A model generated the notes under the pieces. The model was not told the origin of the DNA and ran no database searches. It saw only the letters and a program-made list of their open reading frames with translations. A stretch of DNA of 64,000 nucleotides, from NCBI GenBank assembly GCA_964613805.1, contig CAZTJF010000008.1, forward strand, positions 1-64,000, read 5' to 3'. This DNA is from XYD12-FULL-36-8 sp964613805 (GTDB taxonomy: Bacteria > Bacteroidota > Ignavibacteria > Ignavibacteriales > Ignavibacteriaceae). Shown one piece after another: positions 9,201 through 16,587 of this stretch (positions within the stretch are counted from its first letter, which is position 1; every line of letters starts with the position of its first letter). Position numbers and translations under genes: made by a program.

Positions 9201-9823
9201 TTAAAGAAATTACAAAAGGTGTAGCTAAACCTCTATTTTCTTTTTTAGTTGAAAATCCAAGTACAAGAGATAGTGCGTGGAGTCCGGGAGAGGAAATAAT
9301 TATTTTCAAACCGAATTCAAGTCCATTACCGGCTAACTTCACCTGGGGTGTTACAGTATTTAATCCAGATACACCAAAGGTTCCGATTCGTCCAACCGAT
9401 GGCGATGTTTTGGTTATAAGAACCAAAAGACCATTTCTTAATGTTGATCAGTTTACATTTAATACCAAAGCTGCATATTACAAGCCAGAAAACGCAAAAG
9501 CCGGTTTGGATAATATTTATGCTGTTCCTAATCCTTATGTTGGTGTTAATGAGTTGGAACCGACGAATAAACTTCCCGGTCAGGCAAGAGGAGAGAGGCG
9601 AATATATTTCGAAAATCTGCCTCCCACATGTACAATTAGAATTTACACATTAAGCGGTGAACATGTTCAAACAATTGAACATGAATCCACAATTCAGAAT
9701 GGGAGAGAATTTTGGAATTTGCTGAACAAAGATGGTTTCAGCATTGCCTACGGTGTGTACTTTGCACACATTGATGCGCCAGGTGTTGGTGATAAGCTAA
9801 TTAAATTGGCAATCATTAAATGA
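6251..9823 (+). CDS. Large exported protein (~1190 aa) with calcium-binding motifs and C-terminal sorting domain
   Basis: The start at 6251 is preferred because GGAG (6238-6241) lies nine bases ahead and a clean signal peptide follows (MKVFILKNSLM...SLGQ). In-frame ATGs at 6224 and 6236 lack a ribosome site. The mature protein has Asp/Gly-rich segments of the thrombospondin type-3 kind (DLDGDGKPD, GIDDDGDEMYDE, GIDNDGDW). A fibronectin III-like part (KVTLYWDSKAEQ to EGYVIYRSTDP) follows. The C-terminus is FlgD-like, with VPNPYVG, then LSGEHVQTI and YGVYFAHID. The expected location is the cell surface. It lies directly between the TonB receptor and the PorV-family gene, suggesting a joint role as a surface partner of the receptor. 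No enzymatic domain is recognised. Confidence 0.8.
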   Translation: MKVFILKNSLMILIASILICNFSLGQSVNERRQREYESVKNLIQNTNNINNSTSTNSQIEKSKNRILSNEKYSLGKTQAVDRRKSFFMNGNNISTDIYNYGGIGPGYGLLRGVNNFVWNKLDYVFQFCPIVGAQVPNANDSTQLIKIISDGLWDYPQQQLREVSPDGKTLWQWQPLVGYSDPSSDYMASNPADDLDGDGKPDSWPREWYNPTLGKYVWPGYLSQDATNADLEVFWAMDDRENFEFPYYPYINDTTKKGIGVQVDGRAFQWSNALAGNTIFFVYTITNVSDKDLDTVFFGIYGDPDLGGGSPENTDDNGFFIPPYSTPQVNVDNIPVYARSMVYFWDPDMVGAGGKPLGYLGCKFLESPGNSINGIDDDGDEMYDESQEDGIDNDGDWNPLIHDVGIDGIPNTGDEGEGDGVPTAGKRLPNGSLDPLFPGEPNFELTDLDEADQIGLTSFNSWSWAQDRISDDVSMWNRSKPRNFGDIQQSADIVFIFGSGYISLKKGETKRISMALLCGENLQDLLISAETVQTIYNQNYQFFKPPILPTVAAVPDDKKVTLYWDSKAEQSVDPITGKDFEGYVIYRSTDPSFQDIQVITDGRGSSFLSKPLIDVNGFEAKWDIGIRDEPFTDLNNNTRYDAGEPFVDWNGDGVWSVNIDDIWKGYHPVAYQGRGIQYYLGNNRGLIHSFVDSNNVINGQTYYYAVVAYDHGDSTGIPPTETTKKITVDPITSKLRFDINTVQVIPGPRSSGYVAPQMSDVYLNHEPGIGTGEVNIKFHDDLAIVEGGEYKIFFEDTLVVPAGKILQKNYSVLDLIPVTQSFIVYDTKFTKLDNTNILNDSVIVKDKVTGTIFNKDLDYVIDYKKGSVRRKDASAMQSGKTYEITYRYYPIYQSTKLKFEDDNPVFDGMQLRITDDPILELDTLKTKWTSDSKTNFNVQVKRGSRTGSQLFPADYEVRFSSQNIDTALIQVTGGTKVIPVKYSVKEITKGVAKPLFSFLVENPSTRDSAWSPGEEIIIFKPNSSPLPANFTWGVTVFNPDTPKVPIRPTDGDVLVIRTKRPFLNVDQFTFNTKAAYYKPENAKAGLDNIYAVPNPYVGVNELEPTNKLPGQARGERRIYFENLPPTCTIRIYTLSGEHVQTIEHESTIQNGREFWNLLNKDGFSIAYGVYFAHIDAPGVGDKLIKLAIIK

Positions 9824-9840
9824 TGAAGGAGAAAATTAAA

Positions 9841-10863
9841 ATGTCATCAGTAATAAAAATAGTTGGTTGTTTTTTAGTTTTATTCATTTTTGAATCGAAT
9901 GCACAAGTGGGAAGTTCGCTAAATAAAACAGGAACGACCGCTGCACAGTTTCTTAAGATTGGAGTTGGACCTAGAGCAATTGGAATGGGCGGCGCTTTTA
10001 CTGCATCAGCAAATGATATAAATGCAATGTACTGGAATCCCGCTGGTCTCTCAAGAATGAATGCAAAAGAGGCGTACTTCAATCATGTTGATTGGATTTT
10101 GGATGTGAAAATGGATTATGCCGGCTTCGCAATGGATGTTTCAGATTTAGGAACCCTTGGAGCTTTTATATCGGTATTAACAATGGATGATATGCCCGTG
10201 CGAACTTTACAGCAGCCCGAAGGAACTGGTGAATTGTTTTCAGCAGGTTCAATTGTTATCGGCGTTTCTTATGCAAGAAATTTGACCGATGAATTTTCAA
10301 TTGGGTTTAGCGCAAAATACATTGGTGAACACATTTGGAATGAATCGGCGAAAACATTTGCCATTGATCTTGGCACTCAATACATAATTCCATTTTTGAA
10401 TGAATTTCGATTAGGTGCAAGCATTTCAAACTTTGGTCCAAAAATGAAAATGGCTGGGAGGGATATTATTCAAGTTACAACAGTTGGCGCTGGGGACGGA
10501 AACAGAATAAATACCGATTTGCAGCTTGATGAATTTGAATTACCCTTGCTTTTTAGAATAGGCATTGCCGTGGATGCTATTAAGTCAACCGATAATAGAT
10601 TAACTTTAGCTGCTGATGCAATACATCCTAACGATAATTCCGAGTATGTTAATGCTGGATTTGAATACACATGGAATGAAATATTCTTCCTTCGAGGTGG
10701 TTACAAATCTTTATTTGAACAAGATGGTGAGCAAGGATTGACTTTTGGAGCAGGTATAAACTATCGAGTATTCGACACCTTCAAAATAAAATTTGATTAC
10801 GCTTACCAGGATTTCGGACGGCTAAAAAATGTACAGTATATTTCGTTAGGGGTTAGATTTTAA
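9841..10863 (+). CDS. PorV/PorQ family outer-membrane protein
   Basis: The ATG at 9841 has AAGGAG (9826-9831) nine bases ahead, so it is preferred to ATGs at 9820 and 9823 that overlap the previous stop. A signal peptide (MSSVIKIVGCFLVLFIFESNAQ) leads into the family signature GVGPRAIGMGGAFTASANDINAMYWNPAGL. A membrane beta-barrel follows, ending in phenylalanine. PorV proteins belong to the FadL-like superfamily and, in Bacteroidota, help the type IX system release and attach cargo carrying the sorting domain. Its position after a sorting-domain cargo gene fits a dedicated shuttle role, which is inference. Confidence 0.85.
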   Translation: MSSVIKIVGCFLVLFIFESNAQVGSSLNKTGTTAAQFLKIGVGPRAIGMGGAFTASANDINAMYWNPAGLSRMNAKEAYFNHVDWILDVKMDYAGFAMDVSDLGTLGAFISVLTMDDMPVRTLQQPEGTGELFSAGSIVIGVSYARNLTDEFSIGFSAKYIGEHIWNESAKTFAIDLGTQYIIPFLNEFRLGASISNFGPKMKMAGRDIIQVTTVGAGDGNRINTDLQLDEFELPLLFRIGIAVDAIKSTDNRLTLAADAIHPNDNSEYVNAGFEYTWNEIFFLRGGYKSLFEQDGEQGLTFGAGINYRVFDTFKIKFDYAYQDFGRLKNVQYISLGVRF

Positions 10864-10871
10864 AGTTATAA

Positions 10872-10919
10872 ATATGCCAGATTTTGGTTACAGTTTCAGA
10901 GACTCAAAATCTGGCATAT
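10872..10919. repeat. Stem-loop repeat, second copy; likely terminator of the receptor operon
   Basis: ATATGCCAGATTTTG (10872-10886) pairs perfectly with CAAAATCTGGCATAT (10905-10919). The loop contains AGTTTCAGAG, shared in inverted orientation with the hairpin at 3211-3262. It starts nine bases after the PorV-family stop codon, and the two copies flank the three-gene receptor operon. Confidence 0.6.
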
Positions 10920-11024
10920 CTTTCCTAATTACAATATTCAAAATCTGCACTGTTTTTAACAAAAACTTCCCAAAACTTATTGGTTTTTGTCAATTTTCAC
11001 CTTAAAATTTAAAAACCTCATTTC

Positions 11025-11053
11025 TTGACTTTCAAGCCCTCAATGGATATTTT
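11025..11053 (+). promoter_or_regulatory. Candidate sigma70-type promoter for efp
   Basis: TTGACT (11025-11030) and TATTTT (11048-11053) are 17 bases apart and lie 31 bases before the efp start. The match to the general bacterial consensus is fair. No experimental support exists. Confidence 0.4.
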
Positions 11054-11083
11054 TTCACACCACTAATTAAAACTAAAGGGCAA

Positions 11084-11647
11084 ATGGCAGATACTTCAGA
11101 TTTCAGAAATGGTTTAATTATAAAATTCAAAAATGATCTTTATACTATCATAGAATTTCAACACGTAAAACCCGGTAAAGGCGGTGCTTTCGTGCGCACG
11201 ATGCTAAAAAACTTAAGAACAGGTAAGGTTTTAGATAATACTTTTCGCTCAGGTGAAGGTGTTGAAATTGTTAGGGTTGAGCGAAAAAAATACCAATATC
11301 TCTTCCGAGAAGCAGATTTTTTAGTGTGTATGGATAATGAAACATATGAACAAATAAATATTCCTAAAAAATTATTTGGTGATGGTGTTGATTATCTGAA
11401 AGAGAGCGAAGAAATTGAAATCCTCTTCAGCAAAGATGATATAATAAGCGTTGATATTCCAATTTTTGTTCATCTTAAAGTATTAGAGACTGAGCCTGGC
11501 TTTCGCGGCGATACAGCAACCGGCGCAAATAAACCCGCTAAACTTGAAACTGGTGTGAGTATTAATGTTCCACTTTTCATTAACGAAGGCGATGTGCTTA
11601 GAGTAGATACAAGAACCGGCGGTTACGTCGAAAGAATAAAATCCTAA
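11084..11647 (+). CDS. efp: Translation elongation factor P
   Basis: This 187-residue protein has the three-domain EF-P layout and normal length. EF-P binds ribosomes stalled on proline runs and promotes peptide bond formation. The loop KPGKGGAF places Lys32 at the tip that enters the ribosomal E/P site and is modified in many bacteria. No epmA/epmB modification genes are in the window. The C-terminal OB domain ends INEGDVLRVDTRTGGYVERI, the usual signature. It leads an efp-accB-accC-gcvH gene string, and efp beside accB-accC is a common arrangement. Confidence 0.97.
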   Translation: MADTSDFRNGLIIKFKNDLYTIIEFQHVKPGKGGAFVRTMLKNLRTGKVLDNTFRSGEGVEIVRVERKKYQYLFREADFLVCMDNETYEQINIPKKLFGDGVDYLKESEEIEILFSKDDIISVDIPIFVHLKVLETEPGFRGDTATGANKPAKLETGVSINVPLFINEGDVLRVDTRTGGYVERIKS

Positions 11648-11663
11648 ATGAAGGAAGCATAAA

Positions 11664-12122
11664 ATGGATTTAAATCTCATCAAAAAACTGATCAAGATTT
11701 TTGATTCAAGTGACATTACTGATTTGGAAATTGAACATGAAGGTTTCAAAGTAAAAATTGCAAAAAAAATTCGCAGCTCGCAAGGTGGTTCCAGACCTCA
11801 TGTGGTTTTGCCGCCTGCACATGATATTGGTGAATTGAATGAATCTGCCCAACCTAAAGAATCAGAAACCAAAGCCAATACACTGCATGAAATTCGCTCG
11901 CCAATTGTAGGTACATTTTATCGCGCACCCGCTCCAGATGCCGATCCTTATGTTCAGGTTGGTGATGTTATAACAAAAGGTTCGGTGCTTTGCATTATAG
12001 AAGCAATGAAGCTGATGAATGAAATTGAATCTGATATTGATGGACGTGTTATTAAAATTCTTGTTGATAACGGTAAACCTGTAGAATTTAATCAACCGTT
12101 ATTTTTGATTCAGCCCAACTGA
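11664..12122 (+). CDS. accB: Acetyl-CoA carboxylase biotin carboxyl carrier protein
   Basis: At 152 residues the length is typical. An N-terminal helix region and a variable linker lead into the biotinyl domain, with the EAMKLMNEIE motif placing biotin on Lys116. The protein carries carboxybiotin between biotin carboxylase and carboxyltransferase in the first step of fatty acid synthesis. It begins 16 bases after efp and is followed 24 bases later by accC, its direct partner. The carboxyltransferase genes are not in the window. Confidence 0.97.
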   Translation: MDLNLIKKLIKIFDSSDITDLEIEHEGFKVKIAKKIRSSQGGSRPHVVLPPAHDIGELNESAQPKESETKANTLHEIRSPIVGTFYRAPAPDADPYVQVGDVITKGSVLCIIEAMKLMNEIESDIDGRVIKILVDNGKPVEFNQPLFLIQPN

Positions 12123-12146
12123 TTTCCGATATATTAAGAGGAATAA

Positions 12147-13499
12147 TTGTTCAATAAAATTTTAATTGCCAATCGTGGTGAGATTGCTTTACGAATTATC
12201 AGGACTTGCAAAGAATTAGGTGTTAAAACAGTTGCAGTTTATTCCGAAGCAGATCGCGATTCACTCCATGTTACCTTTGCAGATGAAGCCGTTTGCATTG
12301 GTCCAGCCCCAAGTAAAGATAGTTACTTAAAAATTCCGCTAATCATATCTGCTGCTCAAATTACCGGAGCAGATGCAATACATCCTGGTTATGGCTTTCT
12401 TGCCGAGAATGCTAACTTTTCGGAAATCTGTGCTGAATCTGAAATAAAATTTATCGGTCCATCTCCAGAAATGATAAATGCAATGGGCGATAAATCTTTT
12501 GCCAAAGAAACGATGCGAAAACATGGTGTTCCTGTTATTCCTGGCAGTGATGGAATTCTAAAAGATCCATCAAATGGAAAAGAATTAGGGAAAGAGATGG
12601 GCTTTCCAGTCATCATTAAAGCATCGGCTGGCGGAGGCGGAAAAGGAATGCGGATTGTTAGGGAAGAAAGTGAATTTGAAAATGCATTTCAAATGGCACG
12701 CACAGAAGCTGAAGCTGCTTTTGGAAATCCCGATGTTTATCTTGAAAAATATATCGAAAATCCAAGGCATGTTGAAATTCAGGTGATGGGTGATTCGTTT
12801 GGAAATGCATATCATTACGGTGAACGTGATTGTTCAGTCCAAAGGCGTCATCAAAAACTTATTGAGGAATCACCATCTCCGGCAATAGATGAATTAATCC
12901 GAAATAAAATGGGTGAAGCGGCAATTCTTGGTGCTAAAGCTGTTAATTATGAAGGAGCCGGTACAATAGAATTCTTACTTGACAAGCATAAGAATTTTTA
13001 TTTCATGGAAATGAATACAAGAATTCAGGTTGAACATCCTGTTACAGAATCAGTTTACAAAGTTGATTTGGTTAAGCAGCAAATTTTAGCGGCGGCAGGT
13101 GAAAAAATTGATACTCTTCCGCAAAAACCAGTTGGACACAGCATCGAGTTTCGTATAAATGCTGAAGACCCTGAAAATAATTTTAGACCATCGCCTGGGA
13201 AAATTCTGTCGCTTCATTTTCCTGGAGGTTATGGAGTTCGTGTTGATTCACATGTTTACCAATCATACACAATTCCACCGTACTATGATTCTCTTATTGC
13301 CAAACTTATTGTATGGGGTAAGGATAGAGATGATGCAATAAGAAGAGGAAAACGTGCCCTTGAAGAGTTTACTATTGAAGGAATAAAAACAACTATTCCT
13401 TTTCATCTGCAAGTGTTGAAGGATGAAAGATTTTTAAATGGTAATTTTGATACACATTTTTTAGAAAACTTTAACTTTAAAAATATTGAGGGAGAATAA
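12147..13499 (+). CDS. accC: Biotin carboxylase subunit of acetyl-CoA carboxylase
   Basis: The 450-residue length and all main motifs match biotin carboxylase. KILIANRGEIALRI is at the N-terminus, the glycine-rich ATP loop SAGGGGKGMRIV near residue 167, ERDCSVQRRHQKLIEE follows, and MNTRIQVEHPVTE holds the catalytic Arg/Glu. It uses ATP and bicarbonate to carboxylate biotin on AccB. The start is TTG with AAGAGGA upstream; no ATG fits, since the conserved N-terminus begins right there. Its stop codon shares a base with the gcvH start, implying translational coupling. Confidence 0.97.
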   Translation: MFNKILIANRGEIALRIIRTCKELGVKTVAVYSEADRDSLHVTFADEAVCIGPAPSKDSYLKIPLIISAAQITGADAIHPGYGFLAENANFSEICAESEIKFIGPSPEMINAMGDKSFAKETMRKHGVPVIPGSDGILKDPSNGKELGKEMGFPVIIKASAGGGGKGMRIVREESEFENAFQMARTEAEAAFGNPDVYLEKYIENPRHVEIQVMGDSFGNAYHYGERDCSVQRRHQKLIEESPSPAIDELIRNKMGEAAILGAKAVNYEGAGTIEFLLDKHKNFYFMEMNTRIQVEHPVTESVYKVDLVKQQILAAAGEKIDTLPQKPVGHSIEFRINAEDPENNFRPSPGKILSLHFPGGYGVRVDSHVYQSYTIPPYYDSLIAKLIVWGKDRDDAIRRGKRALEEFTIEGIKTTIPFHLQVLKDERFLNGNFDTHFLENFNFKNIEGE

Positions 13500-13879
13500 T
13501 GAAAGTTCCAGAAAATTTACGCTACACAAAAGATCATGAGTGGATTTTAATTGATGGTAAAATCGGTACCATAGGAATTACTGACTACGCTCAAGGTGAA
13601 TTGGGCGACGTTGTATTTGTTGATATTGATCCGAATCTGAAAGAAATTAAAAAAGGTCAAGCATTTGGTACGATTGAAGCCGTTAAAACTGTAAGTGATC
13701 TTTATGCACCATGCAATGGAAAAATATTAGAAATAAATTCAGCTATTGCAAATACGCCTGAAATTATCAATAGCGATCCATACAATGCCGGGTGGATGGT
13801 TAAAATAGAAATTCAAAATTTAGATGAACTTAAAGAATTACTTGACAGCAAAGCTTACAGCCAAATGCTTGGCAAGTAA
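13499..13879 (+). CDS. gcvH: Glycine cleavage system H protein
   Basis: This 126-residue lipoyl carrier has the GcvH motif GTIEAVKTVSDLYAPCNGKI, with lipoate attached at Lys63. The N-terminus (RYTKDHEWI) and C-terminus (GWMVKIEI) are standard. GcvH shuttles the aminomethyl group between the P, T and L proteins of glycine cleavage and can also serve in lipoate relay. None of the gcvP, gcvT or lpd genes is nearby. Instead its ATG overlaps the accC stop by one base, so it is translated with fatty-acid synthesis genes. Confidence 0.95.
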   Translation: MKVPENLRYTKDHEWILIDGKIGTIGITDYAQGELGDVVFVDIDPNLKEIKKGQAFGTIEAVKTVSDLYAPCNGKILEINSAIANTPEIINSDPYNAGWMVKIEIQNLDELKELLDSKAYSQMLGK

Positions 13880-13941
13880 GAATTTCTTAATGCCTTAAAA
13901 TACAATATTCGGGAGAATATTAGTATAGAAAGAAAATATTT

Positions 13942-14008
13942 TGAATGGCTGAATGAAACTGTATGGATGATTGTTTTTCGTTCGATCATTCTGTCATTCA
14001 ATCATTCA
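13942..14008. repeat. Imperfect inverted repeat, GAATGA-rich
   Basis: TGAATGGCTGAATGA (13942-13956) and TCATTCAATCATTCA (13994-14008) match as inverted arms at 13 of 15 positions, with further partial pairing inside. It lies in the non-coding stretch after gcvH. It may be a terminator or a degenerate palindromic repeat. Confidence 0.4.
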
Positions 14009-14063
14009 TGCCGTGATTTCAAATTGTTCTGTTCTGGCTTGTTCAAGTTCAGATTTTAGAAGC

Positions 14064-14086
14064 AACCCACAACTTAAATTGTGGTT
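14064..14086. repeat. Imperfect AACC...TTAA...GGTT palindrome
   Basis: AACCCACAACTT and AATTGTGGTT pair around a TTAA centre with one bulge. The outline (AACC at one end, a TTAA core, GGTT at the other) repeats that of the palindrome at 3067-3092, although the inner stem bases differ. Confidence 0.4.
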
Positions 14087-14133
14087 AACTCAAACGAGTT
14101 TCTCAATTATCGTTCACACCAATTCATTTATAA

Positions 14134-15675
14134 ATGTTTAATCGCGAAACAATTCTCATTATAGATTTTGGTTCTCAATATACACAACTTATCGCAAGAC
14201 GTGTCAGAGAATCAAAAGTATATTGTGAGATTCACTCGCATAAGATTAGCATTGAGCAAATCAAGAAAATAAATCCCATCGGTATAATTCTTTCCGGTGG
14301 ACCGATGAGTGTTTACGACAGCGACTCTCCAACTCTTGACAAAGAAATTCTCATGCTTCACAAACCAATATTGGGTATTTGTTACGGACTCCAAATTCTT
14401 TGTAAGAATTTAGGTGGAAAAGTGGAACCTGCAAAGGATCGTGAGTACGGTAAAGCCGAATTAAGTATTGAAGGGGAATCCTCACTTTTTGCTGATGTAA
14501 AAAACGATTCGATTGCATGGATGAGTCATGGAGATTTTCTCACACATTTGCCTCAAGGATTTCAAGTTATCGGAACATCCCAGCACTCGCCAATCTGTGC
14601 AATCGAAAACAACAAGCAGAATATTTATGGTGTTCAGTTTCATCCCGAAGTAATTCACACCGAAGAAGGGTTAAAAATCATTAAAAACTTTCTATTCAAG
14701 ATTTGTCAGGCAAAAGGGGATTGGACATCGCAAAATTTTATTGAAGAAGCTATTTATAGAATTAAATCTGCCGTTGGTAATTCTAAAGTTATATGTGCAT
14801 TAAGCGGTGGTGTCGATTCAACAGTGGCTGCAATATTAGTTGAAAGGGCAATTGGTGAAAAACTTGTTTGTATTCACATAGATAATGGTTTAATGCGAAA
14901 GAATGAAAGCGATGAAGTGGAAAAATTATTCAAAGATGAGTTTCATATTCAGTTTATAAGAATTGATGCATCCAAAATATTTTTATCAAAACTAAAAGGA
15001 ATTTTTGATCCTGAGCTTAAAAGAAGAATAATAGGAAATACTTTTATAGAAGTTTTTGAAGCCGAAGCAAAAAAAATTGAGGGTGCTGAATTTCTTGTAC
15101 AGGGAACTTTATATCCGGATGTTATTGAATCAATATCCGTTAAAGGTTCTTCGGCAACAATTAAAACTCATCATAATGTTGGCGGGCTTCCCCCAAAAAT
15201 GAATTTGAGGTTAATCGAACCCTTCAGAGAATTATTTAAAGATGAAGTTAGAGAAGTCGGCAGAAGTTTGAATATTCCAAATAATTTTATTGAAAGGCAT
15301 CCCTTTCCAGGTCCCGGTTTAGCTGTTAGAATAATTGGCGAGATAACAGAAGATAAATTAATTTTGCTTCGTGATGCAGATGATATTTTCATCAATGAAA
15401 TTAAAAATGCAGGAGTTTACAATAAAATTTGGCAGGCGTTTGCAGTTCTTCTTCCAATTCAAACTGTTGGAGTGATGGGTGATGCCCGTACATATGAAAA
15501 TGTATTATCTCTACGTGCTGTCACTTCTGTTGATGGAATGACCGCTGATTGGTATAAGTTCGACTATGATTTGCTTGCAAAAATATCTAATACAATTATA
15601 AATAAGGTTCGAGGAATCAACCGTGTTGTTTATGATATCAGTTCAAAACCGCCTTCAACAATAGAATGGGAATGA
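14134..15675 (+). CDS. guaA: GMP synthase (glutamine-hydrolysing)
   Basis: The 513 residues show the full two-part enzyme. A class I glutamine amidotransferase has nucleophile Cys83 in GICYGLQIL and the His/Glu pair in QFHPEVIHTEEG. The ATP-pyrophosphatase part has the loop ALSGGVDSTVAA, and the C-terminal dimerisation domain ends RVVYDISSKPPSTIEWE. It converts XMP to GMP using ATP and glutamine. The upstream 254 bases hold only repeats; no purine riboswitch could be recognised. The next gene starts three bases later. Confidence 0.98.
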   Translation: MFNRETILIIDFGSQYTQLIARRVRESKVYCEIHSHKISIEQIKKINPIGIILSGGPMSVYDSDSPTLDKEILMLHKPILGICYGLQILCKNLGGKVEPAKDREYGKAELSIEGESSLFADVKNDSIAWMSHGDFLTHLPQGFQVIGTSQHSPICAIENNKQNIYGVQFHPEVIHTEEGLKIIKNFLFKICQAKGDWTSQNFIEEAIYRIKSAVGNSKVICALSGGVDSTVAAILVERAIGEKLVCIHIDNGLMRKNESDEVEKLFKDEFHIQFIRIDASKIFLSKLKGIFDPELKRRIIGNTFIEVFEAEAKKIEGAEFLVQGTLYPDVIESISVKGSSATIKTHHNVGGLPPKMNLRLIEPFRELFKDEVREVGRSLNIPNNFIERHPFPGPGLAVRIIGEITEDKLILLRDADDIFINEIKNAGVYNKIWQAFAVLLPIQTVGVMGDARTYENVLSLRAVTSVDGMTADWYKFDYDLLAKISNTIINKVRGINRVVYDISSKPPSTIEWE

Positions 15676-15678
15676 ACC

Positions 15679-16587
15679 GTGGATAAGGATTTGAAACTCA
15701 AACAAAAACTCATTTCGATTTTAGATTATAAAACACAGCGAAAATATTTGCATGCCATACAAATCTGCGAAAAACTGATCGGGGAATATCCAGCTAATGC
15801 AGAAATTCATTACGAATTGGCTGAATTATATGAACTTTCGGGAAATCTAAATTCTGCATTTCATTTGTTAGAGAATTATCTGGATAATAATCCTAAAGAT
15901 AAAGATTTACGAATTTATTACGGGCAATTTCTGCTTAAACACCAATTGTGGAATAAAGCCATTGAAATATTTTCTCCGTTTGCTCCTGAGGAAAAACCTA
16001 TCACATTATTCTTTTTGGGACATTGTTATTTCATGCTGAAGGATTTTGAATTAGCAAGAATAAATTTTTTAAGTTTTTTATCATTGGAATCAGATAGTGA
16101 ATTGGTTTACGAATCATATATTTATCTTGCGAAAATTGAAATTGAGATTAAAGATTTTGAACAGGCATTAAGTTATGCAAAGCAGTCAGAAACATTTTAC
16201 AATTCCCATTGGGAATTAAATTTAATTCTTGCTATATGTTTTTACAATCTTGGTATGGATGCTCATGCCGTTCTATCAATAGAAAAAGCTATAAAGCTTA
16301 ATCCCAAAGCAATTGGATCATATGAATGGGCGGGAAGAATATTCCTTCGTTCGAAAGATTATCTTAAAGCAGAAAAGTATTTTATAAAGTTTGTGGAATC
16401 TTCAGATGAAGTTTCTGCTGATACCTACACTCAGTTAGGAGAGGCATGTTACAATACTAACAATACGAACTTAGCACTAAACTATTTTGAACTTGCGCTT
16501 AGAATTGATCCTCTAAACACAAATGCCATTATTGGTAAAAAGAATCTACTGGAAAAAACTAAAACAAAAATGCATAAAGATGCTTAG
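15679..16587 (+). CDS. TPR repeat protein
   Basis: This 302-residue protein starts at GTG, three bases after guaA, and consists almost entirely of about seven TPR units (for example NAEIHYELAELYELSGNLNSA and ADTYTQLGEACYNTNNTN). No signal peptide or membrane segment is seen, so it is probably a cytoplasmic scaffold for protein contacts. Its 3' end overlaps the next gene, which also contains TPR-like repeats but is exported. The overlap suggests that the two are made together. Partners are unknown. Confidence 0.75.
   Translation: MDKDLKLKQKLISILDYKTQRKYLHAIQICEKLIGEYPANAEIHYELAELYELSGNLNSAFHLLENYLDNNPKDKDLRIYYGQFLLKHQLWNKAIEIFSPFAPEEKPITLFFLGHCYFMLKDFELARINFLSFLSLESDSELVYESYIYLAKIEIEIKDFEQALSYAKQSETFYNSHWELNLILAICFYNLGMDAHAVLSIEKAIKLNPKAIGSYEWAGRIFLRSKDYLKAEKYFIKFVESSDEVSADTYTQLGEACYNTNNTNLALNYFELALRIDPLNTNAIIGKKNLLEKTKTKMHKDA

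Noticed and set aside
13942..14008. GAATGA-rich stretch after gcvH, considered as a CRISPR or tandem array
   Set aside because: The units are too short and form an inverted rather than a direct repeat.
13880..14133. Purine riboswitch before guaA
   Set aside because: No three-way junction with the conserved loop bases could be found; only repeat hairpins are seen.
16523..16579. Longer N-terminus for the LpoA-like protein
   Set aside because: The extension lies within the preceding TPR gene and would bury a proper signal peptide; the ATG at 16580 is better.
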